A stretch of DNA of 64,000 nt from Gibbula magus. Its lineage: Eukaryota > Mollusca > Gastropoda > Trochida > Trochidae. Shown piece after piece: positions 14,901 to 29,900 of the stretch (its first letter is position 1; every line of letters begins with the position of its first letter). Both the position numbers and the translations under genes were made by a program. The notes beneath the pieces are model-generated. The model saw nothing but the letters and a program-made list of their open reading frames with translations, was not told the origin of the DNA and did no database searches. The DNA lies in contig OW388294.1 in the NCBI GenBank assembly GCA_936450465.1, positions 310,001 through 374,000 of the forward strand. Reading direction: 5' to 3'.

Positions 14901-17900
14901 TCACCCCCTCGTTAGCATTGATTTATCCTATGTCTATGAACGTCTATGAATCCACCATTTTTCACTATTCATATCAATTATATTAGATATATATGCCGAT
15001 ATTTTGGGACATTTGTAAAGTGAAACTTGATAACTAATATTACTTGAACAGTTTACACCAGAACAGCGGTGTGGCATTGTTGCAAAGCGTAGATAATACA
15101 GATCAACTGACCGATTCCCTAGTGTTTTCCATTATAAGTAGTAAGCGGATGTTTACATCCCGTCCCTTCTCGTACGTCACTTCCGGTTAACCCCAACTCA
15201 CTAAGCCCCGCCCCATTTTTCGTTTGTCTATCGCCGTCGAAAAGCAGACGATGTTTTTTGCAAAGTTTGAGGCGGTCTAGTTTAATAAATCAACAACCTA
15301 TTACCTATTTTTTGGGTCTCATTTTCACATATTAGTCTGATGAACCAAATGCAGGTAAGAATTCAATAGAAAATATTTCATTTCGGCCTTCCTTTAAAAA
15401 TGTATTACTTGAGATAACTTAGATAATCAACCTAAGATAATAAATCAATGAAGTACTGATGAGCTACAGAGCCCATGGCTCTATTTTTCCCCAGAAGGTA
15501 TTAACACCTCATATACAAAGCTTCTTTCTTATAAACCTGGTGAATGATTTTGACATGTTCCATTCAAGGTCAAGGTCATGAATTCTGAAATCACTACAAC
15601 AATCCTTGTAAACACGATAACTTCAAACATTTTTTGTGCTATCAGGCTCTTATTTGGTATATATCAACTATGAATAAAGACCAAGATTTGAAAAAGTCAA
15701 CATGACATTTTTTGTTCAACGATTGATATATTTTAAATCTTCCTTGTAATGTTTACATGAACAGTACCTCTATTGTTACGTTTGTAAATCTGTGTATTGA
15801 CCTGACCACCATGCATGTACTCCCTGTTGGAGCCCATGTACAACTGTAAAAAAAGGCTTTTAAAAAAACAAACAGTATGATAAAAAAAAAGATTAGAAAA
15901 GGTTTTTGCTAAAATCTGTCAAAGGTCAAGATCACAGCGAGGTCACAACATATGCATGCTTTTGTGTCACAGTAAATATGTCCCTGTTGGAGCCCATGTA
16001 CAACAGTGAATACGTCTTAACTTTGATTGATGATTGTTTTACACCACTTATAAATCTGAATAACAGAATAAGGGGAGGTGGGGGCCCACTTAGAGTGGTC
16101 CAACGGTTATTTGTTAAAAATAATTAAATTTCATCTGTCATAATAGGATTTTTATGCTATATGTACCCCAAGGAGGATCCTCTTCAAAGGATCTGCAACC
16201 TCTGCAGGTCGGTTCGAATTTCTGTTAAAAAGAATTCCCATTTTATTTATGCTGAAGAGAAGGCGGAACAGGGAAAGGCGAGACCCTAAGTTTCGGGGCT
16301 GCTCTGCTTTTGTTGTGTCCTGCATGGCACGTGGTCCTGTGCATAGCTCAGTCGACCGCTATCAGTAAAGTTCACTGGATTGGTGGGTTACCCGCCTCAT
16401 TGCTGAATGAAAACTGAGAGTTTGAAGGGTGATTCCCTGCCCCACACTGAGACATGAGTTGAGAGGCTCGTGGTGTCACCTTGGGCAAGGGACTTTATTC
16501 GAAATGTGCCTCTGTTCACTCAGCAGTACAATTGAGTACCTGGTTTGGAAGTGCAGGCAATGTGCATACTCCAAAGGGAGTTGAGAATGAAATAGGAACG
16601 ATGTTGGTCCTTACACCAGGGTAATAATGTGTGTAGCGCTTTGAGCATGGCCCTTTGTGTTGTGGAGTTCAGCGCGATATAAGTATCCTCATCATCATCA
16701 TCATCATCATCTAGTTCTTGTTCCTTTTCTGCAAATGCATCGGTTATGTTTCAGGCTACAGTAGAGCTGGCCTCAGATCACCGAGAGTTTGCTACTGCCC
16801 TGGCTAAAACCAAGCTAGCGGAGATGAGCGGGAAGGCAAAGATTGTCCCCATTCCCCAACCACCTCCACCCTCTCAAGCTCCATCCCGACCTGAAGTAAT
16901 GGGCGGGGCGGTCTCTAGTAGCCTCAACTCTCTTCCTCCTCCTCCTTTTGCTGTGCAAGCGAGACATACGGGTGAGATTATCTTTGCATTTTGCACCCTA
17001 AATATAAACCTACGTATATATATCGACCTACCTATGTAACATATAACACATAAAGGAGGTATGACAATGTCTGCCATCTTGTATCCTGTATCCAGAAATG
17101 TACACTTGGATTAGTCTACGAATGTTACAAAGCGTATTTGAGCCAGCCAACCAGTGTAACCATTTCCGGTCTTTTGCCAGGATTAAAGATGGCGGACAGT
17201 GTCATACCTTCTTTATATGTTACATAGGTAGGTAGATATATATTTTCTGGCGCCTGTAATGATGCACTTTATGAACATTTTTATTTTACATTCATGTTAG
17301 ATCAAAGCTTTAACATTAAAAGTAGATTTGAAATATTTTAAAATAAGAAGTACTCAAATGGATAACTAAAAGATGACAACTAACCTTTCCAAAAGTTATT
17401 ATTGGTAAGTTTCATATATTTGTGTCCATTTTGCAGAGTTGATATCCTCTCAGGAGAGTGAAGCCCTTCTGTCAAATCAAACATCTCAACCAATGAACAT
17501 CAAGCCATCGAATATTGCCCAGGTTCCTTCTGTTAATCACCTGCGACAAATTGCAGGTCAAACTCTTCCACAGCAAGCTCACAGCAATGGCCCAGAGGTA
17601 TGGAAATTCTCATATTTTTACATGATTATGAACTTTCATGATTGTGAACTTTCATGAATGTATTTTCTATTTTCGTAAGAAAGTTTCTTGCTAACATTAT
17701 TTCATGCAGTACGTAATCATGAAATTCATCCTTTTCCAAATTTTGTTTTATGTGGTGATGAAAAAGGATGTTTTGAAATTCTTTTGACAAGAGACTCCTG
17801 TCCTTGTATTCACAGAAAAGATTCTATTAATATGCGTTGAAACAATTGTCCTACTCTACTTAAAAGTAAACAAACTCTTTAGCATAAACATTTTACTTAT

Positions 17901-20900
17901 TTCTTTAACTAAATTGCTTTTCATAACCACAGATTAATATTACTCCATCTGTTGATCATGATATTTAAATTTTAGTATGATATATAGAGAATACTAAACG
18001 ACAGGTGAGTAATAAATTTCATTGTTGTTTATAAATCATTACTAACAAATCTTCTTCCTCCTCCCCCCTTCCACTGACATTGTTTCTGTTTGTAGCCACT
18101 GCCCCTGCACATGTTGTTGATGGTGCCAGAGGGTCGTAACCTGAGCGTGCAGGGAGTTCCTCCACTCCACCTCGTCAACAGGAGACCCATGCTGCTTCAC
18201 CATCAGCCCACCTCACTCGCAGGTCAGTGGGAACATGTCATTCATTTCATTGCCAGCAGGTCAGTGGGAAAATGTCATTCATTTCATTGCCAGCAGGTCA
18301 GTGGGAACATGTCATTCATTTCATTGCCAGCAGGTCAGTGGGAACATGTCATTCATTTCATTGCCAGCAGGTCAGTGGGAACATGTCATTCATTTCATTG
18401 TCAGCAGGTCAGTGGGAACATGTCACTCATTGCATTGCGATAACGATTGATCAGCAATGTTAATCAGCAGGTCAGCTGGATGCAACCCGAGTATAGACCT
18501 TGTGCACGTGACGTCATCAGACGCCAGGTTGGTGATCAACCCGACCGCCCACCTCGGGGGTGGCTCTCGCTTGTATTTGGCAATGATTGGCAATGGCTTG
18601 TTTCCCAGCTTGTAACAGTGTTGTTTTTACCCTGTTTGCCACTAATCTACACTCTTACGCAAAAACCTCAACAGTGACTGTAAATTTTTGCCTATCTGAC
18701 ACGAATTGGATAGAAGCTGCAATCACTACTTGTAAAAGGGCATAAATCGGTGATTCTTGTGGTCAACGTGTCTCGATGAAAACACTTTTTCATTAAGCTA
18801 ATCCATGTCCGAATTTCATTTTAGGAACTAGAAATGTTGATATGTCACATCATTATATATAGCCACAACATATTTGTGTATATTCGAGATGACAACAGAA
18901 TCATGAACTGACATCAACAATCGTTACAATTTAAGTTCGATTCCCCGGTCTTCATACTTCAAGTCTAGTTTTTAATAACATACTTGTATCCTTGCTAATA
19001 TCTTTCATAATTTGATGGAATAAACATTGTAAAATGTAATATTTTACACCTCGAAACAATATGTCATGGCGTATAAAAATGTGGTTATGACCTCTAATTT
19101 TTTTTTTGTTGTAAAACATCTCAAACTCAGCGATGAGCAGCAATGTGCTTCTTCCACTCATGTCTAAAAATAGTATCAAACGAAGATCGTTGATTGGTCC
19201 TTTTGTAAGGATCAGCACTTATAATCCAATCAAAACAGAGTATAATGTTAACAAACAGCTTCATTCATCTGCTCAATGTATTTATATTCGTTGCCATGGA
19301 CAGTTCATGATTAATACTAATAAACGACAGGTAACTATTGATTGTCAATATCTAATTATCAATTGTTGGTCAAGACTTGTTCCTCTCAATATTATATAAG
19401 GTTATATATTTTGTTGTCGTACTTATTTTGTTGGTCAGATGGATATATTATTTCTCCGTCACTTCCTTTTTTCCGAAAAAAGGATTATAAACTGTGAAGT
19501 GTATACATAAGAGTATAAATTGTTAATTACTAGTAGGATATTCATGATGAAAAAAATAAATTCGATACCCGAAATCAAGTCATAGAGTCTGCAAATGTGC
19601 ACATTTTCACACTGATTTTAGCAATTTTCAGAGACATGGTTGCACCGTGAAAATTCCATATAAAATTTCATAATTACATTAACAGGATAGATGTAGGATT
19701 CGGATTTTTTAAAATCTTTATATAATCCGTCTATCAATCTATAGGATCTTTCCGCCCGAGATGTGGACAGCATGTGGTTGGAGGTTTAGAAGCTCGATAA
19801 AATATTGTGTGGAAAGAATAAGTATTCCGGTACATGAAAAACTTAATTTCATCAAACTTGGTCGAAAAATAAAGTATATATGCCATTTCGTATCGGACGT
19901 AAGTCTTGACCTGCCACGCTCCATTCATGGTTTTACAGCCTGCTCACTCAGAGGCCCATCTTCTCTCTTTATCGCACTGACAATAGCTATCTACGTTCCT
20001 GATCAGCGGCAAAACGTAAGAAAGATAAACCTTTCATTGACTTTCCATTAGAAAAATCAAAAGTGACAGTATACGCCATGAAACACGACAGTGTTGCCGA
20101 GTGAGATCACTGATAAACAAGGCTTGACGTCAGATCACGTGACTTCGTGCACAAGGTCTATCCTCAGAGCAATGGACTGATAACACATAGCTTTCCTTGT
20201 TAGTCTGCGCTACACAGCATTTGTAGACTTGGCTGAATACATTGATTGCAGTGGTCATTATCTTTTCACATTGGAAATATAAACTGAATTAGTATCAAAC
20301 ATAAGCCATTCATGTTGAAATGATTGAGAGACGTGGTATTTATTTGAGCTAATATTGTTATGTTTGTCACAAAATGAACCGTGATCATCTATCTCTGTGC
20401 AGGGAGTCACGACATGTCCACACGAAATGCCTACCTGGCCTGTAGGATGTTTTGGTGCAACGACACGGTCAACTCCTCAGTCTGCTGGGGCACTCTGCAG
20501 CCTCACTTCAACTTTCTTCAGGTTGGTTTCAGTTAACATATCATATGGCCTTCATTTCTTTTATTTACTTAAACCCCAACAAACCACTGTTATAATGTAT
20601 GTCTGCCAATTACTGGGTTTTGAGTTACCTCCCTAAGATATACAGTGATGTAATTTTTAATTTTTCTAATGTAGGTAAATTTTTATTTTAAATGAACAAT
20701 GATACCCTCAACTATTCAGTCACACAGCATCCCCACTTCAACTACCTAAAGATTTGTAGAATTATTTTGTTATCTGAAGAGGTTTATTGTAAGAAGTAAC
20801 TCTCTTGTAGATCCAAGTATTTTTAAGTATTCTCTAGACTATGCCCTTCCTCCAGGTTGCCCCGGTGCTCATGACCCCGGCCCTCCTGGAGCGAATGAGG

Positions 20901-23900
20901 AACAACTTCCTGGTCGTTGAAGTCTGGGACAAGAAAACAGCGCCTGGAGACGATAAGGTCTGTACTTTCACCCGTTTTCCTAGGATTCATATTCCAAATT
21001 GTAGTATTAACAAAACTGTTAATAGGTCAGTAGACTACCAAGTTTGATGTCTAAGATATTTGATGATAATAAATTGTGTCATATCTCTGTTGACTGCAAA
21101 CACGAATAAGAAATCCTCTGTTGTTGTCATTTATAACAAAAGGTATCCTCTTTTGTTTCCAGTTGATTGGCATGGTAAAACTGAGCCTTCACCAGTTTTA
21201 TATGTCCTTCCGAGATCAGAAAATAGCTTCTGCCTTGTTAAAGTCACAGGTGAGTCAGTTTAAAGAGATGATGTATTGTAGAAGCGGAGATAGAAACTAC
21301 CTGTTGCCAGCTTGTCAGTACCCACCACTTCCAATAACACTAACAGTATGTTTTAAGATAGCCGTAAATTGACAGTAATGTGATTTTATGACAATTGACA
21401 AATGACACGTTAGTATATGCATATACTCTTTCTTTTCTAGATCTGAACTTTGTACAGGAGCTCAAGTTCCAGCATTTTATCATTTGAATTGCAAATGGTT
21501 TAAACATATTTATTTCATGAAATGTTTTACATGAAGTGGATTGGCCAACAAGTTCATAAGAACTTATGTGAAAACAGTTTTGAATTGCAAATGGAGTTTA
21601 TGCAAAACACAACACTTTCTGTTTTATCATATTTTAATACTGTGCATGCTCAGTGTTTTCAATAGTATTTGCTTCAGTAGTCAAAAAGATCCTATGTGGC
21701 AATGATGATTTATACTCCTGATGATATTCAGAAATCAATGACACACTTGTGTACCTTCCAGTACCCAGTGATAGCGGCCGACAACTACTTCGGAGTGATG
21801 GACCCCTTCACTAGTTTCCAGTTTGGGCAGCTCCGTGTTGTTCTCGCTATGGGCTCAGCTGAACAGGTGTGAAACTCCTACACTTTGATGTATCTAACAG
21901 GCAGTTTATTTTATATTTAAGACAAATATTGGAAGATAAAAGCTGGTACTTAAGTGTTCATGAAAATTTATCAGACCTTAAATCCTCAGCAACGGTTTCA
22001 CTTATTTATGATATTGTACTCTGGTGAAAGTGAACTATTGCACATATGAAGAATCTTGCCTTTTCTGTGTTTGTCAGGTTGCCCACCTGCAGAGAATCAA
22101 GAGCGACGGCGACGGATCAGTAGTTGTACCAGAGAGACCCCACCACCGCCTTGAGAGGTCCGAACACTTCCAGACTTCCTTTACTTTGATTTCATTTCTC
22201 ATCAATTGATTTCCAGAACCTTCTTGAAATGTGAAGGTTAATTTTAGTATGCAAATGAAAACTATATTGATTAACCTCACAATCATTTCTGGATAACAAA
22301 TTCATTACTAAGTATATGTTTACTCTTATATACATTTTTGTCCCCCGCCGCCGCGAAGCGCGGAGCGGGGGACATAGTATTCAGCTCCGTACGTCCGTCC
22401 GTACGTACGTCCGTCCCGCTTCTTGTTAGCGCGATATCTAATGAACCACTCAACCTAGAATCTTCAAACTTAGTACCAATCTTCATCTGGGGAATACGCA
22501 GACCTGAAAAGTTTTCGGTGATCTTGACCTCATTTTCAAGGTCAGGGCGAGACTTTGATCAGTTTTGAAAATGTTGTTAGGGCAATATCTCATGAACCCT
22601 TCAACCTTGATTGCGGCGGGGGACATGGTCACGTTTGTGACAATTACTTGTTATTATTTGTTCCACTACCGGTACTAAATGTCCTCCAAAGACCAAATTT
22701 TCCAAGGTTGTCATCTAATTCACTGAACTTACATTTGAACTATTCCTGTCAGGGGAAAGCTAGACACTGCTATCCAGAAATAAATAATGCATGTCCATGT
22801 CCAATCTCAAATACTTCTATCAGAGATAACGCTGTGGTGACCACTCTATTTCACGTTTCAGACAGGACCTGCTCTCTCACCCAGCCTCCAATGGACATCA
22901 CTCTTCCACAGATACATCAGGTACTTATTTACATGTCCGTAAATTCTTTCATTCTCTTGAAAAGAGCTTTATACAATAATCCAACATTCTGTACTTCCTG
23001 ATCAAGTGTCACATTTCACAAGCTGAAACGTTAGTCTGCTGTTTCAGTGGAGCATGTGTTTGAGGTTGTTATTGAGGGTCTGCGAGGACTGAAGCTGTTC
23101 GACAACATGATGTGGGGGGAAACCGACTGCTTCATCCAGTACCAGTTCCCTGCACAGGCGCTTCGCAAACCTCTCTCCAATGTCACATACAGTGAGTGAA
23201 TGAATTATAAAACAGTACTCTTGAATATATGTTTGTTTTCAAGCAAAGGAGTCAACAGATTTGCATATTCCTGGAAAATCAGCCTTTTTAAATAACTTAA
23301 AATTATAGTGAACATGAATGTAACAGAAAATAGAATGTGACCGTGAAATAAAAAATATGTACTGATTGATGTCTGGCTCTTATTACTATTCTGAGTGATG
23401 ATTCCAGGTGTTAATGATTTCTTGGATATTTCCCTCCAAGCAATTGCTCAAATAGATATTTCGGTTAGTGAGAGTGTTTATTCTTGCCCCAGTTGCCCCG
23501 ACAATGAAGTGCTATAGGACGGCGACGACCCTGTGCACCCCTGACCCCACGTTCCACGACTGTACGAGACACAAGGTGCTGCTCCCCGAGGGGACACCAG
23601 TCCAGAGGGAGCTTCTCACTGGTGCGCACACATTACAGTTTTCATTTTCAACTTTCTTATTTTGCTCTGGCTGAAAATATTCATATTAACCTATGAAATT
23701 TGTATTGCTGAGTAACATCCATCACATGAGAATTATTCCAACAGAAGATTGTTATAATATATATATATATCCTGTATACCATCTTCATAATTGAAGTATA
23801 TTCCCCTTTTGATTTGTAGATTGATCCAACTTTTCTCTTGTGTTGTAGCGTGTTCCAATTCAGGTGGTGGAGCAGGAGGCCTTCCGTTGGAAGTGTGGTG

Positions 23901-26900
23901 TCGGTACTACCACCCCAACATCCGAGAACAGGTCATAGCTAAGGTACAACTCCTCTCCTTGACAGCTCTTCTTGTCTCACTCTCACAAGCACTATACTGA
24001 TGGTTGAAAACTATCATTAGCAAAGGTGCTTTCTGTTGTTCAATATTGCTCGTATTTATTTCACTTATGGAACGTTTTCTCGCTACACAACCATTTGCAA
24101 AATTATGCACTGTTCATAAATATCATTATAGCTCGTCATGGAAAATTGTTAGAGTTTAAGAACAAAGTTTTTTTTCAAAATTAGATGATTGCACATTTTA
24201 TGGTTTTATTTGCACCCAGGCCACCCTACCGCTAGCGAAGCTGTGTGCGATGGTGACGATGCAGAAGCGAGGAGAGCCATCGATTCAGAGCTTCTCACTT
24301 CCGCTCACGCAGGTGGCGGCGGAGACGGAGGTGGAGGACGCAGAGGCCAAGGCAAAGGTAGGATAGCAGTGATTTAGTATTAAATCTTTGTTGTCAATTG
24401 GTTACAACTGGTTACAACCGCAAATTTCAGCGTTTAAAACCTCTGGCTAACGCCGTCGTTTTTAAACTAAATTTGCGGGTGTTGAATAGCAATGAATCCC
24501 GCAAATTTTAAAAACGCAACTATTTATCTTATAAAAGTTTGCAGCCGCATATACTAAACTTTTTATTTTTCAATGGCTTTGAATAATTTCAGTTGGATTT
24601 ATGTAAAGATATTTTTCAAGGAATGTGAAAGTTTGTCTTTTACTAGGCTAGGGACTCCGGATTGATGGATGTCACAGTTCACTATAAGACTCAGTTGATC
24701 AAGGTGAGTTGAATGTCACAGTTCACTATAAGACTCAGTTGATCAAGGTGAGTTGAATGTCACAGTTCACTATAAGACTCAGTTGATCAAGGTGAGTTGA
24801 ATGTTACAGGTAGTTCTATATTATAGGATCACTGACAGCAGAAATTCTCTAAGAAGAGAGTCACAGCTTTTGAAAAGTGCAAGTTGTAAGATCTGTGTTG
24901 AGTAATGTTTTGATGTTACTTGGCGAGTAATGTAAGCTTAGTAATGAACCATTTAATTTCTTTATAAGCAGCGATACTACTTTGCTTGACGGTTTCTCTA
25001 TGAAGGGAGTCTATAAGCAGGCTAGCATGCTTCCCTTTTCAGACTGAGCCGGTTTCCAAAGGACAGAGTCAAGCTTTAACAGGGTCTCAAGTCTGCATTT
25101 CGATTGGTGTCATTCGAGCGACTGGACTCAAGGTAACTATCTTTTCTTATTATTGACAACTTTCATCCATAACTAAGGTGTTCTGTGATGGTGTGTTATT
25201 GCTACTAACCCTAAGGTGTTCTGTGATGGTGTATTCGAGCTACTGACCCAGTCTGATTAAAATCAACGGTTTTCCGTGGAATAAAAATTGCAAAATAGTG
25301 CATCTACCGGGATACGATTACAGCCCGTTGACGTGTTCGAGCGCAATTCAGGTAGCCAATCAAAAGATGCCCAACAAATGCTTTCGGTGCGAGAAGCTCG
25401 GGGCAGATAACTCCAAACAGCTATCCTTTTGTCTGTTCCGAATGCTTTCAAAACAGCGACCGTTTAAATACCATGATGTGATTGGTCAGCTATTTGACTG
25501 GGCTTTGGCTGCGCTAAACTGGTTCGGAACACACGCCTATACGGGATGTCCTCAGACCTTGTCGCGAGGAATCTACAGAACCTGTTCGTATCCCGGTAGA
25601 CATATTATTTTGCAATTTATTCCTCGGAACAAGGTCGATTTTAATCAGACTGGCTACTGACCCTAAGGTGTTTTATACTGGACTCAAAGTAATCTTTGAG
25701 TGCAAAAAGTTTCTTACCAATTGCAAATTATATGAAGAAATAACAGTGAAAATATTAATAAACCTAAGTGATTAGTAAATCAATTGATAAATAAATCTGA
25801 ACGGTTATTTGGAGTTGAACTGAATTGAATGATGTCTTGTGTTCAGACTGCAGCAGACAGACTTGCACGCTTGGACCCAGGGATGCAGTATGCTTCGGAG
25901 GTTGGCGTCAACGCCTACGTTAGGATCAAGCTTTCCTTCCTCTCAGACCAGGTATATTTCATAACTCATTGTACAAAGCTTTACTTACCGGTTCATGAGC
26001 CTTTAAGTGAAATAACATTATGCTTGAAAAATTAACAATCTCTAGCAAGCACCTGTTCTTACCTAATACCTCATGTACATACTATTGTCTCCGTGTGTCT
26101 CGTTATGTCATTGTACATACTACTGTCTCTACAACCATCCCTGTGTCTCCTTATGTCATTGTACATACTACTGTCTCTACAACTATCCGTGTGTCTCCTT
26201 ATGTCATTGTACATACTACTGTCTCTACAACTATCCGTGTGTCTCCAGGGAGAGAGGATCACTAAGACTGTTGCAAGGACGTTCTCACCTGAATTCACTC
26301 ACTACTTGGACTTCCCGTGTCCACTTCTGTGGTCAGATGTACAGACGGACGGAACAAGTCTTGCAGAGCTGCTAGAGACAGGGGAAGCAACTTTCGAAGT
26401 CTGGCACCAGGTTCCCGGACTCCATTCAGGTGGGTTGACAAGTTCTGAGAATATCAGGAACTCTTGCCATCGGCTAAACATGGACATTAATATAGCTGTG
26501 TATTATGTGCCATCACATTGCAGTAACACTTTGCATATTCTGAATTCAAATTGGAACGAGTCATTCTATTGAGGCAATGTAATATTGTAGTATGTTGTCA
26601 AATGTGTTCCTGCATATTAAGCCAACATAGAGTCCAGGTCAAGCAGCAGTTCATGTAATGCCCTGAACTCAACATGAGGATATTGACAATAACATCCAGC
26701 ACCAATCTTCCTTCTTCCAATGTTCCACTGTATTCTCTTTACATTGCAGTAGGTTCTGTCGCCCAGTATGTGCCTACAGGCAGTGAGGAGGTGTCTGGTC
26801 GGTGCCTGGTACAGAAGACGGGAGACGTGCTCCTTGGCACCGCCTTCCTGCACCTGTCTTCTCTCCTCACTCACAGAACAGGTGAGGGGACGCATCTTGT

Positions 26901-29900
26901 CCAGAAATGGGTTTTGTGTCTCAATCATTTATGAATTGTAAACCTAAGTATTTAGAAAAGCAATACAAGAACAAATGAATTCATTCAGGAGACTGAGAAG
27001 AATCTCTCCTCTTGGTTTCATATCTCCATCCTTCCATCCAACATTTGTTCCTATTGAATCTTGTTGAGGAATAAAGTATAATACTGATGTGGGAATTGCA
27101 AAATTGTTGTGGATTTTTACTAAATTTTTCAACTTTCTAAACACATTCTTCACATTTCCTCGTTCAAGGGTTATTGGGTTGGTATCCAGTCAACCTACCA
27201 ACAATTGGCTGGAGTAAGACAGACGAGGATCAATCAGAGGATGAGATGTCAGGCAATCAGGGATTGGTGAGAGTGGGCGGGGGTCTGGAACTGTCTGTCC
27301 GGTTCGCTCACCAGGAAGACCGAGACAGAGTTGTGAATGCCGGGCGCACCGTGGGGTGGTCATCAGCAGACGGGGATCTAGAGGACGCGGGATGGATCAG
27401 TGCAGGTATTTCAGATGTCTAGATTCAAAACAAGAAGACAATTATAACAATCCTGGTCGTTATTCATATCAAATGATAATCATATGATCTTCAGGTTAAC
27501 AAGACAAAACACATCCACTCTTTTTCAGCTTAAGGAGAGATGGGACGATAAAACAAAATATTTTAGAATTCGTTTATTTTTTCAAAATAGCAGGTTTATT
27601 GTGTCTTTTATCCAAAAATGTAAGAAAATTTGGGGGTCACCGAACGATTTAAAAAGTTATCAACATTAATAATAATACTCCCGTCGGCAAATTACGCCAT
27701 TTTTGACTGATTTGACCTATTTAAATAAAGCGCTCGCTTTCAACGAATAAGCTCAGAATTCTTTCAAATACATTTCAGTTACATATGGGAATGAATAGCA
27801 AGTCTATATTTTGAAAATTAATGACACTGGAAAGAGAAACAAAATTAAATGAAGTACTTTTTAATTAAAAACGGCATTTTTCTCATCGTTTTTCGCATAT
27901 TCAACAGGATTTCTCACTGACACACATATTTTAGATATTGCTAAAAATACAATATAATGTGCACAATTGAATAAACAAACAAATTCAGAAATAAAAATAG
28001 GGGGTCACCGGAGGTTTTTCATCACTTTAACGTCATTTTCTAAATTACCTTCATAAACGTAAAAACCTAACGTCGCTGCAATTTTGATGGTTTAAAGTGT
28101 AACTTTGACGGCCTACCTTGTAATCATTATCGAACATACTATCAATCTAAGAGTGCATGCTGAAAGAATAACTATCAGTTGATTATACCAGGCGAATTAA
28201 ATTCGTCAGTAACAAAAGATACGTATGTAATTCGAATAACACACACAGTAACATATTTTCCGCGAATATAGGTGACGATAATGTTATGCGGCATGTCGTA
28301 AAATGACCGTTAAAAAGGCGTTACGGCAATTTTAAGCGCTTCTTGTTAGTGTATGGATAAGCGTATGCCCCAAACAACATTGCCCATATATTTTGAGACT
28401 TATTTACTACAATAAGTTGTTGTCGCAAAATGTTACCGTAAGCGAGGTCGATTTCTGGGTCCCATCTCTCCTTAAAGAGCCATCATGGATGTTGATGAAA
28501 ATATCAAAAAATTTCCAAAAATCTATCTCCGTGAAAATACACTTAATTTTTCCCTAATTTTCCAACTTAAAATAAGCCGAGAAATTGCATTAATTAGTAA
28601 AGGTGTTTTCCAGTCTAAATATAGATCCAGTCTATTATTTTCAAGCGCAAAGCATTATGGTCTAGCTCACACACAGTTAACTAAGACACGAAAGAAAAAC
28701 AAAAAATATGAGCAATGAAAGAAATCGAAATATATAATTTTTTGACGGTTATTCATTTACCATTTCATTTAATTATGTATTTGCTACAGATATTGGAATA
28801 ATTGTTTTACCTAACTAGGTATTTTTCTTGAATTTTATAATTAATGAGAGTAAAAATTTGTCATAATTTGCTGGTCTTATCTCAATAAAAATAACAATAA
28901 ACGGGAAATAATTTGTATATTCTCAGGACATTTAGAAACATAGTTTGTAAAGCAATCGTTACATTCAGTAATGTGTGACAAGGGTACTTTGCAAGAGAGA
29001 CACGTGCAGCACATGGGTTGTTATGGCGACTTGCGCGAGAGACGAGCCTTCACACTTCGGAAGCGCTTGCTGTTTGTGTAGTACATATTACGCAAAAAAG
29101 GGGACTCTGTTTATATACGTCAGATACCCGTAGCGCGCGCTAGTCGAAGTGATACTTCTCTTTGAAACCAAATTGCAATACATTGTCGTGATATGAAAAT
29201 TATTCAACATATGCCATGATGTAGATAAAAGATCTCTCTGGCGAATGACGTTATAAGTATATTTTCCAAAAATTTTAAACACTAACATCCGTGATGGCTC
29301 TTTAAGCGGGGTATATAGCATTCATTCTGTCCGTCAGTCCATCCATCACAAAACTTTGTGCAGAACGTATTTCTCAAACTATACATGCTAGCTTCACCAA
29401 ACTTGCTATACATGTTAGCCATGATCTCTAGTTGTGCCTTTTGAGGGTTGGATTGATTTCTGAATTAAAATTTGTTGGTTTCCATGGAAACAGGACCAAA
29501 CAGTGACTCTGTAAGGAAGTCATTTTGTGCGAACCGGGGTATGTCAGCTGTGCTCACTTCTACACTTGTTTTATTGATATTTCTTTACTCTGTATCCACC
29601 ACAGCAAAAAGTTTATGTGTCATGTTCTCCTCCCCCCACACAGACGAGGAGCGAGCAGGTCAGTCGCACCACCTACTGTTGAGCGTCCAGGCCGTCTGCT
29701 TCCCCTCCCACAATGCACTGCTCACAGGACAGACGCAGACCGATTCTGCTGCTAAATGTTATATCAGATACAAGTTCTATGATAAAGGTAAGTGGATGAT
29801 TGAAACAAAAGGAAATAATCAAATAATTGTCTGTTTATGTTTAATAGCATATATGCTGTGTATTGTCAAAAACATTGTCTAGGTGGAATTCATTTTCATT

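Noticed and set aside
29495..29511. 17-nt micro-exon of C2CD3 between exons 33 and 34 (after gaaacag, before gtaagg)
   Set aside because: Its inclusion would end in phase 0, but exon 34 needs phase 1; reading on meets a stop.
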